A DNA stretch of 55,108 nt, taken from assembly GCA_937870585.1 (NCBI GenBank), contig CALMZE010000093.1, positions 1 to 55,108 on the forward strand, in the 5' to 3' direction. Shown here piece after piece: positions 8,148-17,365 of the stretch. Under the pieces are notes generated by a model. The model saw only the letters and a program-made list of their open reading frames with translations, was not told the DNA's origin and ran no database searches. The position numbers and the translations under genes were made by a program. The DNA comes from an uncultured Sphingomonadales bacterium. Lineage in GTDB: Bacteria; Pseudomonadota; Alphaproteobacteria; Sphingomonadales; Sphingomonadaceae. Each line of letters starts with the position of its first letter. Within the stretch, counting starts at the first letter, position 1.

Positions 8148-9407
8148 ATGCGCCGTGTCGTCGTCACCGGAATCGGGATGGTCACCCCCTTGGGGGCTGA
8201 TGTGGAAACCGTATGGGCGAATATCCTCGCTTCACGCTCTGGCGCGGCCCAGATTACCCGCTTCGACGCAACGGACTATGCGTGCCGGATCGCCTGCGAA
8301 GTGAAGCCTGTCGATCATATCTGGGGCTTTGATCCCAATCTGCATGTTGACCACAAAGTGCAGCGTCAGGTGGATCCGTTCATCATTTATGGCATCCACG
8401 CAGCCAGCCAGGCGCTGGAAGATGCGGGCCTGACCGACATGAGTGAGGAAGAACGGTTCCGTGCGGGCTGCTCGATCGGGTCCGGCATTGGCGGTCTTCC
8501 CGGCATTGAAAGCGAATCGCTGGTGCTCGCGGCCAAAGGCCCGCGCCGCGTCTCCCCGCACTTCGTGCATGGCCGCTTGATCAACCTGATTTCGGGGCAG
8601 GTCTCGATCAAATATGGCCTGATGGGTCCCAATCATGCCGTTGTGACGGCCTGTTCAACTGGCGCACACTCGATTGGTGACGCCGCGCGCATGATCGCGC
8701 TTGATGATGCGGACGTGATGCTGGCGGGTGGTTCCGAAGATGCGATCTGCCCGATTGGCATGGCGGGCTTTGCTCAGGCGCGCGCGCTCTCCACGGCCTT
8801 CAACGATGCGCCCGAGAAAGCGTCTCGCCCGTATGACAAGGATCGCGACGGCTTTGTGATGGGTGAGGGTGCGGGTGTGGTCGTGCTCGAAGAATATGAG
8901 CACGCCAAGAAACGCGGCGCGAAGATTTATGCCGAAGTGGTGGGCTATGGCCTGTCGGGCGATGCCTATCACGTCACCGCCCCGCACCCTGAAGGCTCCG
9001 GGGCCTATCGCGCGATGGCTATGGCGATGAAGAAGTCCGGCCTTGCCATGTCAGACATTGATTATGTCAACGCGCACGGCACCTCGACTCCGCTGGGCGA
9101 TGAGCTGGAACTGGGCGCAGTGCGTCGCCTTTTTGGCTCTGCGCTCGATACCATGTCGATGAGTTCCACCAAGTCTGCGACTGGCCATCTTTTGGGCGGC
9201 GCGGGCGCTGTGGAGAGCATTTTCTGCATCCTTGCGCTGCGTGATCAGATCGTGCCGCCGACGCTCAACCTCGATAATCCAAGCGACAGCTGCGTGGGTG
9301 TGGATCTGGTTCCGCACAAGCCCAAGGAACGCAAGGTGAAGGCCGTGCTGAACAATTCGTTCGGCTTTGGCGGCACCAATGCCAGCCTAGTGATGAAGGC
9401 GGTTTGA
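8148..9407 (+). CDS. fabF: 3-oxoacyl-ACP synthase II (KAS II)
   Basis: Elongating condensing enzyme of fatty acid synthesis, 419 residues. The catalytic triad is visible: Cys in TACSTGAHSIG, His in NAHGTSTPLGD, and His in SATGHLLGGAG. The start is the ATG at 8148, beginning MRRVVVTGIGM, with GGCGGAG upstream; a TTG at 8130 is in frame but less likely. It follows acpP and leads into mltG, a common order in alphaproteobacteria. Confidence 0.97.
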   Translation: MRRVVVTGIGMVTPLGADVETVWANILASRSGAAQITRFDATDYACRIACEVKPVDHIWGFDPNLHVDHKVQRQVDPFIIYGIHAASQALEDAGLTDMSEEERFRAGCSIGSGIGGLPGIESESLVLAAKGPRRVSPHFVHGRLINLISGQVSIKYGLMGPNHAVVTACSTGAHSIGDAARMIALDDADVMLAGGSEDAICPIGMAGFAQARALSTAFNDAPEKASRPYDKDRDGFVMGEGAGVVVLEEYEHAKKRGAKIYAEVVGYGLSGDAYHVTAPHPEGSGAYRAMAMAMKKSGLAMSDIDYVNAHGTSTPLGDELELGAVRRLFGSALDTMSMSSTKSATGHLLGGAGAVESIFCILALRDQIVPPTLNLDNPSDSCVGVDLVPHKPKERKVKAVLNNSFGFGGTNASLVMKAV

Positions 9408-9441
9408 TCGCCCTAACGCTGGCGCAGGATGGGCGAGTGAG

Positions 9442-10377
9442 ATGATGCGGTACGGGTTGATTCTGATTCTCGCCTTCCTTCTTGCGGCCTGTGGCGGGCG
9501 CGCAAACAAGGACGTAACCATTGTGATCCCGCATGGGGTCAGCCTCAAAAAGGCAGCCTCCATCCTGGAATCGGAAGGCGCGGTGGAATCGTCCAGCGCG
9601 TTCTTGCGCTACGCCAAATTCATCGGTTCATCCGATCCGATCAAGCCCGGCGAATATGAAGTGAAGGCGGGGATGGATGATGGCGAGGTTCTCGCGCTGC
9701 TCCAGTCCGGCAAGACGCTCCAGCGATTCGTGATGATCCCTGAAGGGATGCCGTCGATCATGGTGCAGGAAAAGCTGATGGCCGCACCGTTTCTGGAAGG
9801 CGATGTCGCGGTGCCTGCTGAGGGCTCGATCCTGCCAGACAGCTATGCCTATACGCGCGGCGAGAAACGCAGCGCCGTGCTCAAGCGGATGCAGGCGGCC
9901 ATGGTCAAGACGCTGGATGAGCTTTGGAAGAACCGCAAGGGCTCCAGCGTTGCCAATTCCAAGGAAGAAGCGGTGATTCTGGCCTCTATCGTGGAGAAGG
10001 AAACCGGCAAGGCCAGCGAGCGGCGCATGGTGGCAGGCGTCTATTCCAACCGCGTGCGCATCGGCATGAAGCTGCAGGCTGATCCGACGGTGATTTACCC
10101 TGTGACCAAGGGCAAGCCGCTCGGCCGCCGCATCCTGCGCTCTGAACTCGATGCCGATAATGGCTATAACACCTATGCCCGCGCGGGCCTGCCCGCCGGT
10201 CCGATTGCCAATCCGGGTAAGGCGTCGATTGCAGCAGTGCTCGATCCGTTGCCAACGCGGAACCTGTTCTTCGTCGCCGATGGCACGGGTGGCCATGTGT
10301 TTGCGGAGACGGGCGCGCAGCACAATGCCAATGTCGAAAACTGGTACGCCATCCGCCGCAAACGTGGGGAAATGTAA
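9442..10377 (+). CDS. mltG: Endolytic murein transglycosylase MltG, lipoprotein form
   Basis: MltG (YceG family), 311 residues. It cleaves nascent glycan strands in peptidoglycan and probably acts as a terminase. The catalytic Glu is in the LASIVEKETGKA segment, and the family block QADPTVIYPVTKG, then YNTYARAGLPAGPI, is complete. In place of the usual uncleaved membrane helix the N-terminus reads LILAFLLAACGG, which looks like a lipobox with the modified Cys at residue 17. It lies 34 bases after fabF, and a GTG-started transporter gene follows its stop without any gap. ATG at 9442 or 9445. Confidence 0.93.
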   Translation: MMRYGLILILAFLLAACGGRANKDVTIVIPHGVSLKKAASILESEGAVESSSAFLRYAKFIGSSDPIKPGEYEVKAGMDDGEVLALLQSGKTLQRFVMIPEGMPSIMVQEKLMAAPFLEGDVAVPAEGSILPDSYAYTRGEKRSAVLKRMQAAMVKTLDELWKNRKGSSVANSKEEAVILASIVEKETGKASERRMVAGVYSNRVRIGMKLQADPTVIYPVTKGKPLGRRILRSELDADNGYNTYARAGLPAGPIANPGKASIAAVLDPLPTRNLFFVADGTGGHVFAETGAQHNANVENWYAIRRKRGEM

Positions 10378-11634
10378 GTGACGGCCCCCGCCAACGCCCC
10401 CGCCCGCGTGCTCGGTGCGTCGCTGGTGGGGACGGCTGTCGAGTTTTACGATTTCTATATTTACGCGACGGCGGCAGCGCTCGTTTTCGGGCCGCTTTTC
10501 TTTCCATCCGATCAGCCCGGGCTGGACCAGTTGCTGAGTTATGCCAGCTTCTCCGTCGCCTTTTTCGCGCGGCCTTTAGGCGCGGTGGCGTTTGGTCATT
10601 TTGGCGACAAAGTGGGGCGCAAATCGACGCTTGTTGCCTCGCTGCTGATCATGGGGCTGTCCACCTTCGCCATCGCCTTTCTGCCGACCTATGCGCTGAT
10701 CGGCTGGGCCGCGCCGGTTCTTCTGTGCCTGTTGCGCTTCGGGCAGGGCTTTGGCCTTGGCGGAGAATGGGGCGGCGCGGCCTTGCTCGCGGTTGAAAAT
10801 GCGCCGGAGGGCAAGCGCGCGCGCTATGGCATGTTCCCGCAACTGGGTGCGCCGATTGGGTTCATCGCTTCGAACGGCCTGTTCCTGCTGCTTGGCCTGT
10901 GGTTGAGCGATGCCGAATTTCTGGAATGGGGCTGGCGGCTGCCGTTCCTCGGCAGTGCGCTTCTGGTCGGCGTGGGGCTGTGGGTGCGGCTGAAGCTGAC
11001 CGAAACACCCGCTTTTGCCGAAGCGTTGGCGCAAGAAGCGCCGCCCAAAGTGCCGTTCACGGCGCTGATGCGTGGCCATTGGCGCGAAGTGCTGTGCGGC
11101 ACGCTGGCGGCGATTGCCTGCTTTGCAATCTTCTATCTGACCACCGCATTCGCGCTCGGTTATGGCACCAAGACGCTGCACATTCCGCGCGAGACCTTTC
11201 TGCAATATCAACTGGTCGCCATCCTGTTTCTGGCGGCGGGCATTCTTGTCTCTGGCATCCTTTCAGACCGTTATAATGCGCGGCTGGTGCTGATGATCGG
11301 GTGCGGGCTCACGATCGCCGTCGCGCTCTCCATTGCACCATTGCTGGGCGGCGGGGCAGGGGAGATCATCCTTTTCCTCTCTGCCGCGCTGTTTGCGATG
11401 GGTCTGGTTTATGGGCCGCTCGGGGCGTGGCTGCCCTCGCTCTTCCCGCCGCTGGTGCGCTATTCGGGCGCGTCTGTGGCGTTCAACATGGCGGGCGTGC
11501 TGGGCGGAGGGCTCGCGCCTTTGCTCGCCCAATCGCTGGCGGATCGTTATGGATTGGCAGCCGTCGGCTATTATCTCGCGGCCTGCGCGACCGCGAGCCT
11601 GATTGGGCTGCTCAGCTTGCGCGCAGCAAAGTAA
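10378..11634 (+). CDS. MFS transporter, metabolite:H+ symporter type
   Basis: A 418-residue transporter of the MHS branch of the major facilitator family (relatives carry shikimate, proline/betaine, alpha-ketoglutarate or citrate). The N-terminal signature GTAVEFYDFYIYATAAALVF, the loop FGHFGDKVGRKSTL and the GLGGEWGGA motif are all typical. The start is a GTG directly after the mltG stop codon, so it is probably co-translated with it. The 3' end overlaps the convergent rsmD gene by 23 bases. The substrate cannot be told from the sequence. Confidence 0.9.
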   Translation: MTAPANAPARVLGASLVGTAVEFYDFYIYATAAALVFGPLFFPSDQPGLDQLLSYASFSVAFFARPLGAVAFGHFGDKVGRKSTLVASLLIMGLSTFAIAFLPTYALIGWAAPVLLCLLRFGQGFGLGGEWGGAALLAVENAPEGKRARYGMFPQLGAPIGFIASNGLFLLLGLWLSDAEFLEWGWRLPFLGSALLVGVGLWVRLKLTETPAFAEALAQEAPPKVPFTALMRGHWREVLCGTLAAIACFAIFYLTTAFALGYGTKTLHIPRETFLQYQLVAILFLAAGILVSGILSDRYNARLVLMIGCGLTIAVALSIAPLLGGGAGEIILFLSAALFAMGLVYGPLGAWLPSLFPPLVRYSGASVAFNMAGVLGGGLAPLLAQSLADRYGLAAVGYYLAACATASLIGLLSLRAAK

Positions 11635-12148
11635 TCCGCGCCTTGCCGTGATCGCGCTGGGCGAGCGTTTCAAAGCCCGCCACGTCCACGGTTTCGGCCT
11701 TGGAGGTTTCGATGCTGATCAGCGTCGCCTCATTGGTCCAGCCCAATCGCGCCAATTTATCGAGCGCAACGGCCCCTGCACCGGTCGTATAAGGCGGGTC
11801 CATCATGATCAGATCGAGTGGCTTGGGCGCGACTCCAAGCGTCAGCACGGACTGGATGCGCAGGTCAGGCCGGATGCCAAGCTTTTCGGCATTGGCGCGC
11901 AACGTATCGGTCGCTGCACGATCCTGTTCGACGAAAAGGCAGGTGGCGGCTCCGCGAGACAGCGCTTCAAAGCCCAATGCGCCAGACCCTGCAAACAGAT
12001 CTGCGACTGCGAGCCCTTCAAAGCTGCCGAGACGGCTGACGAGCATCGAAAATAGCGCTTCCCGTGTCCGGTCTGCCGTAGGGCGTGTCGCGTCTCCCTT
12101 GGGCGCAACCAGAGTCCGCCCGCGCCACTGGCCGGAGATGATCCTCAT
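11612..12148 (-). CDS. rsmD: 16S rRNA (guanine(966)-N(2))-methyltransferase
   Basis: RsmD methylates G966 of 16S rRNA using S-adenosylmethionine. The protein has 178 residues, starting MRIISGQWRGRTL as usual for the family. The SAM-binding motif LADLFAGSGALGFEALSRGA and the catalytic MDPPY (usually NDPPY) are present. Its ATG overlaps the stop of the pseudouridine synthase gene by 4 bases (ATGA), indicating an operon. Its 3' end overlaps the convergent transporter gene. Confidence 0.95.
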   Translation of the reverse strand: MRIISGQWRGRTLVAPKGDATRPTADRTREALFSMLVSRLGSFEGLAVADLFAGSGALGFEALSRGAATCLFVEQDRAATDTLRANAEKLGIRPDLRIQSVLTLGVAPKPLDLIMMDPPYTTGAGAVALDKLARLGWTNEATLISIETSKAETVDVAGFETLAQRDHGKARITLLRAS

Positions 12149-12924
12149 TTGCTGGTCCTCTCCCCTTTCGGGGACGGAGACTTCTCCAGTGTCTTCCGAA
12201 ACCGCGCCAGTTCGTTCCTGTCTATTTCAACCAGACGCCCGCTTGGCAAATCGAGCAGTTCGAACGGGCCATAAGCGGTGCGGATCAGCCGCGAGACATC
12301 AAGACCCAGATATTCGAGCACTCGCCGCACTTCGCGATTCTTGCCCTCGGTCAGCTTCATCTCGATCCAGACATTAGCCCCTGTTCGCCGCTCAATATTG
12401 GCGTTGATTGGGCCGTAGCGCATCCCTTCAATCTCAACGCCCATCATCAGGTCTTCCAGCTGCTCCTGCGCCACCTGGCCATAAGCGCGTGCGCGGTAGG
12501 TGCGGTTGACGCCGGAGGAGGGGAGTTCAAGCTGGCGCTTCAACCCGCCATCATTGGTGAGCAGCAACAATCCTTCAGTGTTGAGATCGAGCCGCCCGAC
12601 CGGCATGACGCGCGGCAGATCAGCGGGCAGCACATCATAGATGGTCCTGCGGCCCTTGGGATCGCGCTCCGTGGTCAGCACGCCCGAAGGCTTGTGAAAC
12701 AGGAAGAGGCGCGCGGGCGGCGTGCCTTTGACGGGCTTGCCGTCAACCGTAATTCCGGCAAGCGAGGTGAGAATAGTGGCCGGCGTATCCAGCACCTTGC
12801 CATCCAGCGCGATGCGCCCGTCCGCTATCATGCGCTCAATCTCACGGCGCGAGGCGATACCGGCACGGGCGAGCAGTTTCGCGATCCGGTCTCCGGCGCG
12901 GGGTGGGGCGGATGATGAAGTCAT
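12145..12924 (-). CDS. rluB: Ribosomal large-subunit pseudouridine synthase (RluB-like)
   Basis: A 259-residue member of the RsuA/RluB/RluE family. An N-terminal S4 RNA-binding domain (about 13-60, KLLARAGIASRREIERMI) is followed by the catalytic domain with the Asp-containing motif GRLDLNTEGLLLLTNDG and the KNREVRRVLEYLG segment. It converts a uridine of 23S rRNA to pseudouridine; RluB acts at position 2605 in E. coli. The exact site is inferred from similarity. It is translationally coupled to rsmD. Confidence 0.9.
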   Translation of the reverse strand: MTSSSAPPRAGDRIAKLLARAGIASRREIERMIADGRIALDGKVLDTPATILTSLAGITVDGKPVKGTPPARLFLFHKPSGVLTTERDPKGRRTIYDVLPADLPRVMPVGRLDLNTEGLLLLTNDGGLKRQLELPSSGVNRTYRARAYGQVAQEQLEDLMMGVEIEGMRYGPINANIERRTGANVWIEMKLTEGKNREVRRVLEYLGLDVSRLIRTAYGPFELLDLPSGRLVEIDRNELARFRKTLEKSPSPKGERTSK

Positions 12925-12955
12925 CCGCGCCCTTTACCCGAATTTCCGCTGAAAG

Positions 12956-13684
12956 CTACTGCACCAGATCAAACAGGCTGCGCGCAAAGGCTTGCCACAC
13001 ATCGGTCTGCCAGAAGGTGTAGCGCAGATAGAGCGCCAGTGCCCACATGAAGGCCCCGGCTTTGGTGGCCCAATGCACTTCGCCATCGCTCCTATTGTCC
13101 CACACCAGCAGCGGGATGATGGTGAGCCAGGCTGCTGCGGACATGAAGTAAGTTGCCGGTATGGTCGGCGGGAACAGGCGGCTGAGTGCGGGCTCGGTCA
13201 TAGAAAGTGCCGCAATCAGCATGAAGCGCTTGGACGCTGCCGGATTGCCGCTGTGATACCATGACAGGAAGACCAGAAAGCCGAACAGTGCCACGCCGAA
13301 CAGCGGCAGTGCTGCCCATGTTTCCGGGCTGTAAATGGTCGGCTGGATTTCCTGTGCATATTGGCTGATCGTCGTCGCCAGTACGAGCGGAACGATCAAG
13401 GCGGCTGCGATCAGGCTCGCCCTGCACGCTGCGGCGCATTTTTCGATACGGCCTTCGGCTTCGAGTTGAGAAGCTTTGTAGGCAAAGCCCATCCACACGA
13501 AATAGGCAGCAGACACAACCCAGATCAGCGGCGTGAAAGGCGGATTGGATGTAGCGCGCGGACCGTTTCCGCCCAGCAGAGCACCCGCCAAGATACCGAC
13601 AGCCATGATCGCCGCCGCAAAGAGAAACATGGTGGAAAAGAACCGCGGATTTGGCGCGGACCTATCCTGTACAATTGCCATCAT
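12956..13684 (-). CDS. Conserved membrane protein of unknown function
   Basis: About 242 residues from MMAIVQDRSAPN with roughly six hydrophobic segments and no motif that I recognise. Segments FSTMFLFAAAIMAVGILAGA, WVVSAAYFVWMGFAY, ASLIAAALIVPLVLATTI, LFGVALFGFLVFLSWY and AAWLTIIPLLVWD are likely helices. A GGGGG tract four bases before the ATG at 13684 favours this start over the ATG at 13696. It lies between sodC and rluB on the same strand, with short gaps on both sides. Nothing in its surroundings points to a function. Confidence 0.75.
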   Translation of the reverse strand: MMAIVQDRSAPNPRFFSTMFLFAAAIMAVGILAGALLGGNGPRATSNPPFTPLIWVVSAAYFVWMGFAYKASQLEAEGRIEKCAAACRASLIAAALIVPLVLATTISQYAQEIQPTIYSPETWAALPLFGVALFGFLVFLSWYHSGNPAASKRFMLIAALSMTEPALSRLFPPTIPATYFMSAAAWLTIIPLLVWDNRSDGEVHWATKAGAFMWALALYLRYTFWQTDVWQAFARSLFDLVQ

Positions 13685-13753
13685 ATGGACCCCCATCCCT
13701 ATTATTGATGTGTTTGGCTGGCGAAGCTATCGGGCGGAGGGCAGGCAGGCAAG

Positions 13754-14287
13754 CTATTTGACGAAGACGCCGCACGCGATGCGGTCTCCGCTGTTGCCGC
13801 TTGGGTCTGTTCGCTGATCATCGGTCATGGCGTGGATGACGATGGCGGCGCCATCTTCATCCATCATCGCGAAATCGCCCTTCACGCGTCCGTCTGCGAT
13901 CTCATAGACCAGCTTGCCCTTGCCCTTCTTGTTGACCTGAAGATTGGGCATGTCTCCGGCATGAGCTCCGTCCGGATTTTGCAGGCCGTGCATTTTGGTA
14001 TGCGGGTTCCAATGCGGCCCGGCACTGGTGAATTTCGGGCCTTCACAAGTGCCAATGGCGTGAATGTGAACGCCATGATCGCCCCGTGAGAGGCCACTCG
14101 CCGAAATCTTCACCCGCAAGCCGCTATCCTTCAGATTCTTGACCTCTGCCGAGCCAATCACGCGCCCTTGCGCGTCGATGATTGTGGCCTTCGCTTTCGC
14201 CGGGCCATTGAGATCGACGCCCAGCACATCGGCGCTGGCAGGAACTGCGATCAGAGCGGCGAGCGGAATCAGTGCAGAGAATTTCAT
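13754..14287 (-). CDS. sodC: Copper/zinc superoxide dismutase, periplasmic
   Basis: A 177-residue exported enzyme that converts superoxide to hydrogen peroxide and oxygen in the periplasm. A signal peptide is visible at residues 1-19 ([11 protein letters not shown]). Metal ligands are in [20 protein letters not shown], the MHG and GAHAGD segments and [10 protein letters not shown]; the C-terminal GDRIACGV holds the second half of the disulfide. Its ATG overlaps the stop of the Rieske oxygenase gene by 4 bases, so the two are probably co-translated. Confidence 0.95.
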   Translation of the reverse strand: MKFSALIPLAALIAVPASADVLGVDLNGPAKAKATIIDAQGRVIGSAEVKNLKDSGLRVKISASGLSRGDHGVHIHAIGTCEGPKFTSAGPHWNPHTKMHGLQNPDGAHAGDMPNLQVNKKGKGKLVYEIADGRVKGDFAMMDEDGAAIVIHAMTDDQRTDPSGNSGDRIACGVFVK

Positions 14288-15429
14288 CGGGCGACCTCTT
14301 GTTCAATTTGTTCGTGGAAGCGGGCAATCCCGGCTTCGAGCGTGCCAAGCGTGATATGCGAGATCGCGCCCGATGCAAGGCCTTCATGCCCCCAGGACGC
14401 GGCACCGAAATCTTCTGTGGCAAACACGCCGCCATCCAGCAGCGCCCAACTGCGCCGCCAATGGTCCTCTGCCTTTTCGGTGGTGGGCCTTTCAGGAATC
14501 AGCATGAAATCTTCCACCAGCGTGCGGCCCACATCTTGCGGCATCAGCACCATGATGTTCACATAATCGGGCGAAACAACGATGATCGTTCCGGGGAAGA
14601 GCTGATAGGCAAAGGTGACGTAAGATCGCAGGGTTGGCCAATCTTCCAGATCAATGGCCGCGAGCTCTGACGCTCGACCCACGGCAGATCGGGCATGTGC
14701 CCCCACCATGTCGCCAGAGGTGACACCATCCTTGAAGTAGGGGCCAATCGTGTTCGCGTGGAGCCGCGCGACATGATAGCTTTCCAGAAACGCATCCATG
14801 ATGAGCTTCCAGTTGGCGGGCACATCATGCGTCTTTCGGTTGTAGAGATGGAGGCCGCCCATGCCAAACGCATCGAAGTCCGGGCCGATCGTCGCGGCAT
14901 CGCTAAAATCGGCGCTGGCATTGCGCGCAAACCAGATCAGCCCGCCGGATTCGAGGCAGGGCAATTCACGCAACGCATGATCATTCTTGTTGAGGCCCGG
15001 GAAGGTTTCGCTGCGGGGCAGGGCGAACAGGCTGCCATCCGTCTTGAACGTCCAGGCATGATAGGGGCAAACGAGACGGGAGGTGCAGGTGACATCCTTG
15101 TCCAGCACCAGCTTGGTTCCGCGATGGGTGCAGACATTGAGGAAGACGTGCGCTTTGCCGTCAGCATCTCGCGTGAGAAGCAAGGGCAGGCCGAACCCGT
15201 CATGTGCAACGGACATGTTGCGATCTGGCAAGAGTGCGGAAGGCGCGATCACCATGGGGAGGCGGTCAAACAGCGCAGCCTTTTCCTGAGCGAACCAGTC
15301 TGTACTGGTATAGCGGTCTGCCGGAACGCGTCTGGTTTCAGTCGGCGTGCGGATGTTGCCCTCAACGATATTGCGAGCGAGTGCAACCTGCCCTTGGGTC
15401 GGCCTTGGAAACGATGCGGGCGCGTTCAT
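14284..15429 (-). CDS. Rieske aromatic ring-hydroxylating oxygenase, alpha subunit
   Basis: About 381 residues from [12 protein letters not shown]. The Rieske [2Fe-2S] site is clear: NVCTHRG and CPYHAW supply the Cys and His ligands. The mononuclear iron site is in the catalytic domain ([14 protein letters not shown]). Such enzymes oxygenate aromatic or quaternary-amine substrates; the substrate is unknown, and no beta subunit, ferredoxin or reductase gene is nearby. The start at 15429 is chosen because upstream in-frame ATGs run into the divergent ampG gene. sodC follows with an overlapping stop/start, which would suit protection from leaked superoxide, though that is only inference. Confidence 0.88.
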   Translation of the reverse strand: MNAPASFPRPTQGQVALARNIVEGNIRTPTETRRVPADRYTSTDWFAQEKAALFDRLPMVIAPSALLPDRNMSVAHDGFGLPLLLTRDADGKAHVFLNVCTHRGTKLVLDKDVTCTSRLVCPYHAWTFKTDGSLFALPRSETFPGLNKNDHALRELPCLESGGLIWFARNASADFSDAATIGPDFDAFGMGGLHLYNRKTHDVPANWKLIMDAFLESYHVARLHANTIGPYFKDGVTSGDMVGAHARSAVGRASELAAIDLEDWPTLRSYVTFAYQLFPGTIIVVSPDYVNIMVLMPQDVGRTLVEDFMLIPERPTTEKAEDHWRRSWALLDGGVFATEDFGAASWGHEGLASGAISHITLGTLEAGIARFHEQIEQEVAR

Positions 15430-15431
15430 AA

Positions 15432-15444
15432 AAGGACTGTCCTT
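15432..15444. promoter_or_regulatory. Palindrome over the Rieske gene ribosome-binding site
   Basis: AAGGAC-T-GTCCTT is a perfect 6+1+6 inverted repeat in the 65-base divergent gap between the oxygenase and ampG, placed 2 bases before the oxygenase ATG and including its AAGGAC Shine-Dalgarno. It could be an operator or a small RNA hairpin. No regulator gene lies next to it. Confidence 0.35.
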
Positions 15445-15494
15445 CCCCAATTTAGCCGCTAGGTTCGCGCGAAATTGAGCGTGGAGCAAGTCGT

Positions 15495-16817
15495 ATGAGT
15501 GAGACATCACAGTCCGTAGCGGAAACGCGCAGCATGATGGACTCGATCCGCCCCTATCTGGAACGGGAATCGCTGGCGGCCTTTTTCGTGGGCGTCTCGT
15601 CTGGATTTCCATATGCAATGATCGGCGCAACGCTAACGACACGATTGGCACAAGACGGAATTGAAAAGAAAACGGTCACCGCATTCACACTCGCCTTCCT
15701 TGTCTACAATCTCAAACCGCTCTGGGCGTGGCTGGTGGACGGAGTCCGCCTCCCTGTGGTTGGGGCGCTTGGCCAGCGTGTATCGTGGATGCTTTTGTCA
15801 GGCTTGCTCGTGATGGCGGCTGTAATCAATCTGGCGTTGGTTGATCCTTCCGCGAGTATTACAGCGACAGTCACGGCGGCAATTCTGGTTGGCATCGCAG
15901 GGGCCACATTCGATATCGTGATTGACGCTTACCGGATAGAAACGCTCAAACCATACCAACTGGGTGTTGGATCGGGCATGTCGCAATATGGATGGCGCAT
16001 CGGCTCTGCGGGGGCAGGGGCGTTGGCACTGGTTGTGGCAGGCCGCATGGGTTGGTCTTCCGCTTATATGGCCTGCGCTGCATTTGCGTTGCCCGCCATG
16101 CTGACGGCGTTGATCGTCGGAGAGCCCAAGCGTCATCGGGAAGCGACGACGCAGCGTGGCGCGGTTGAAATCTGGCGCTCGATCGAAGGCCCGTTCACGG
16201 AGTTTTTTCGCCGGCAAGGCGCTTACCTCGTGTTGCTTTTCATTCTGTTGCACAAGATTGGCGATACGCTCGCCAATCTGACATTCCGTTTGCTGTTCGA
16301 TGAATTGGGCTTCACCAATGATGAAATCGCGATTTATGATGTTGGCATCGGCTTTTGGGCCTATCTGATTGGCGTGTTTGCAGGCGGCGTGATTTACGCC
16401 AAATTGGGCCTCAAGCGTTCAGTGCTGCTTGCACTCGTTTTGATGGCGGTTTCCAACTTCAGCTTCGCACTGCTCGCTGCGGCTGGACACAGCAATTGGG
16501 GCATGGCGGGCGCTATCGGATTTGAGAATATCGCGAGCGGTTTTGGTGGCGTAGTGATCGTCGCCTATTTTTCGGCATTGTGTGATCTGCGCTTCACGGC
16601 CTCGCAATATGCTCTGATTTCTGCGGGCGCGAGTGTTGTCGGACGCTTCGTGACTGGAACGACAGCGGGCGGATTGATCGAAAAAATCGGGTACTTCGAT
16701 TTCTATATTCTGACGACAGTCCTCGCTTTGCCGGGAATCCTTCTGTTCTGGTGGATGGTGCGCGTTGGTCTGGTTGATGCGGCCCTGGGAACAGCAGGAA
16801 GCGACCAGAAACAATAG
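15495..16817 (+). CDS. ampG: AmpG-like muropeptide MFS permease
   Basis: A 440-residue, roughly 12-helix MFS transporter that resembles AmpG, which imports anhydro-muropeptides from the periplasm for cell-wall recycling. Supporting segments are [16 protein letters not shown]-type N-terminus (here [15 protein letters not shown]), [14 protein letters not shown] and [20 protein letters not shown]. Divergent from the Rieske gene. The assignment to AmpG rather than to another small MFS branch is likely but not certain. No ampD or ampR is adjacent; two L,D-transpeptidase-family genes lie about 3-5 kb downstream. Confidence 0.82.
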   Translation: MSETSQSVAETRSMMDSIRPYLERESLAAFFVGVSSGFPYAMIGATLTTRLAQDGIEKKTVTAFTLAFLVYNLKPLWAWLVDGVRLPVVGALGQRVSWMLLSGLLVMAAVINLALVDPSASITATVTAAILVGIAGATFDIVIDAYRIETLKPYQLGVGSGMSQYGWRIGSAGAGALALVVAGRMGWSSAYMACAAFALPAMLTALIVGEPKRHREATTQRGAVEIWRSIEGPFTEFFRRQGAYLVLLFILLHKIGDTLANLTFRLLFDELGFTNDEIAIYDVGIGFWAYLIGVFAGGVIYAKLGLKRSVLLALVLMAVSNFSFALLAAAGHSNWGMAGAIGFENIASGFGGVVIVAYFSALCDLRFTASQYALISAGASVVGRFVTGTTAGGLIEKIGYFDFYILTTVLALPGILLFWWMVRVGLVDAALGTAGSDQKQ

Positions 16818-16891
16818 GGGCACAATTCATCCAGCAGCGGAAAGGCCAGCCTCACTCAAGGCGCACATTTGCTGATCGCCTCAACGCCTGA

Positions 16892-17059
16892 TCAGGTTGG
16901 CAAGCCTGCAATCAGCACATTGGCGAAGATTACGACGGCCACGATCAGCATCAGCACGCCCTTCTGGCGGTCCTTATGCTTCACGATCATGGTCACGCCG
17001 CCCCACAGCATGGCTGCGGTGCCAAACATGCCGATGGCCAGAATCAGGTCTCTGCTCAT
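16892..17059 (-). CDS. Small membrane protein, 55 residues, unknown
   Basis: A short frame starting MSRDLILAIGMFGTAAM and ending in TGA, with two hydrophobic helices (about 4-24 and 34-53) joined by a charged loop KHKDRQKG. The pattern (two helices, basic turn) is that of a genuine small inner-membrane protein. The ribosome site is weak (GGCAGG). It is convergent with ampG and divergent from the ornithine decarboxylase gene. No function can be given. Confidence 0.65.
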   Translation of the reverse strand: MSRDLILAIGMFGTAAMLWGGVTMIVKHKDRQKGVLMLIVAVVIFANVLIAGLPT

Positions 17060-17257
17060 GCCTGCCTGTTAGCAGGATGATGCCCGCGCGCCAGCGACGA
17101 ATCGCGTGAATCGGGCAGGGTGGGCGTCTGGTTAATGGTGTGCTTTCCGCGTGAAGAAATCATCTCCAATCCGGATGTAGTTCGTGCCCCAAAAATCCCG
17201 GAATTCCGCACCTGCGGCGTGTCTGCAACACCCCGTCCAAAATCGCTGCACATGTTC

Positions 17258-17286
17258 TTTACATGACGGTCAGCAGATCATATATC
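17258..17286 (+). promoter_or_regulatory. Promoter of the ornithine decarboxylase gene
   Basis: -35 TTTACA (17258-17263), a spacer of exactly 17 bases, and -10 TATATC (17281-17286). It predicts a transcript start near 17293 and a 5' leader of about 73 bases. The rest of the 306-base stretch 17060-17365 holds only this promoter and the structured leader. Confidence 0.65.
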
Positions 17287-17292
17287 GGCGCC

Positions 17293-17362
17293 GCTGCCCC
17301 AAGGGGACTTCCAATAACCGTAAGGCAGCCTTTGCTTTGAACGTTTCCCTTGGAGGTCCCTT
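17293..17362 (+). promoter_or_regulatory. Structured 5' leader that buries the ribosome-binding site
   Basis: Bases 17302-17314 can pair with 17350-17362 in an unbroken 13-bp helix (two G-U pairs) that includes the whole Shine-Dalgarno GGAGGT. A second helix, GCTGCC (17293-17298) with GGCAGC (17324-17329), interleaves with the first, giving a pseudoknot or two exclusive folds. CCC/GGG pairing at 17297-17306 would compete with the burying helix. This is riboswitch-like architecture. Rfam has a speF leader family upstream of alphaproteobacterial ornithine decarboxylases; whether this leader belongs to it cannot be decided by eye. Confidence 0.6.
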
Positions 17363-17365
17363 GAA

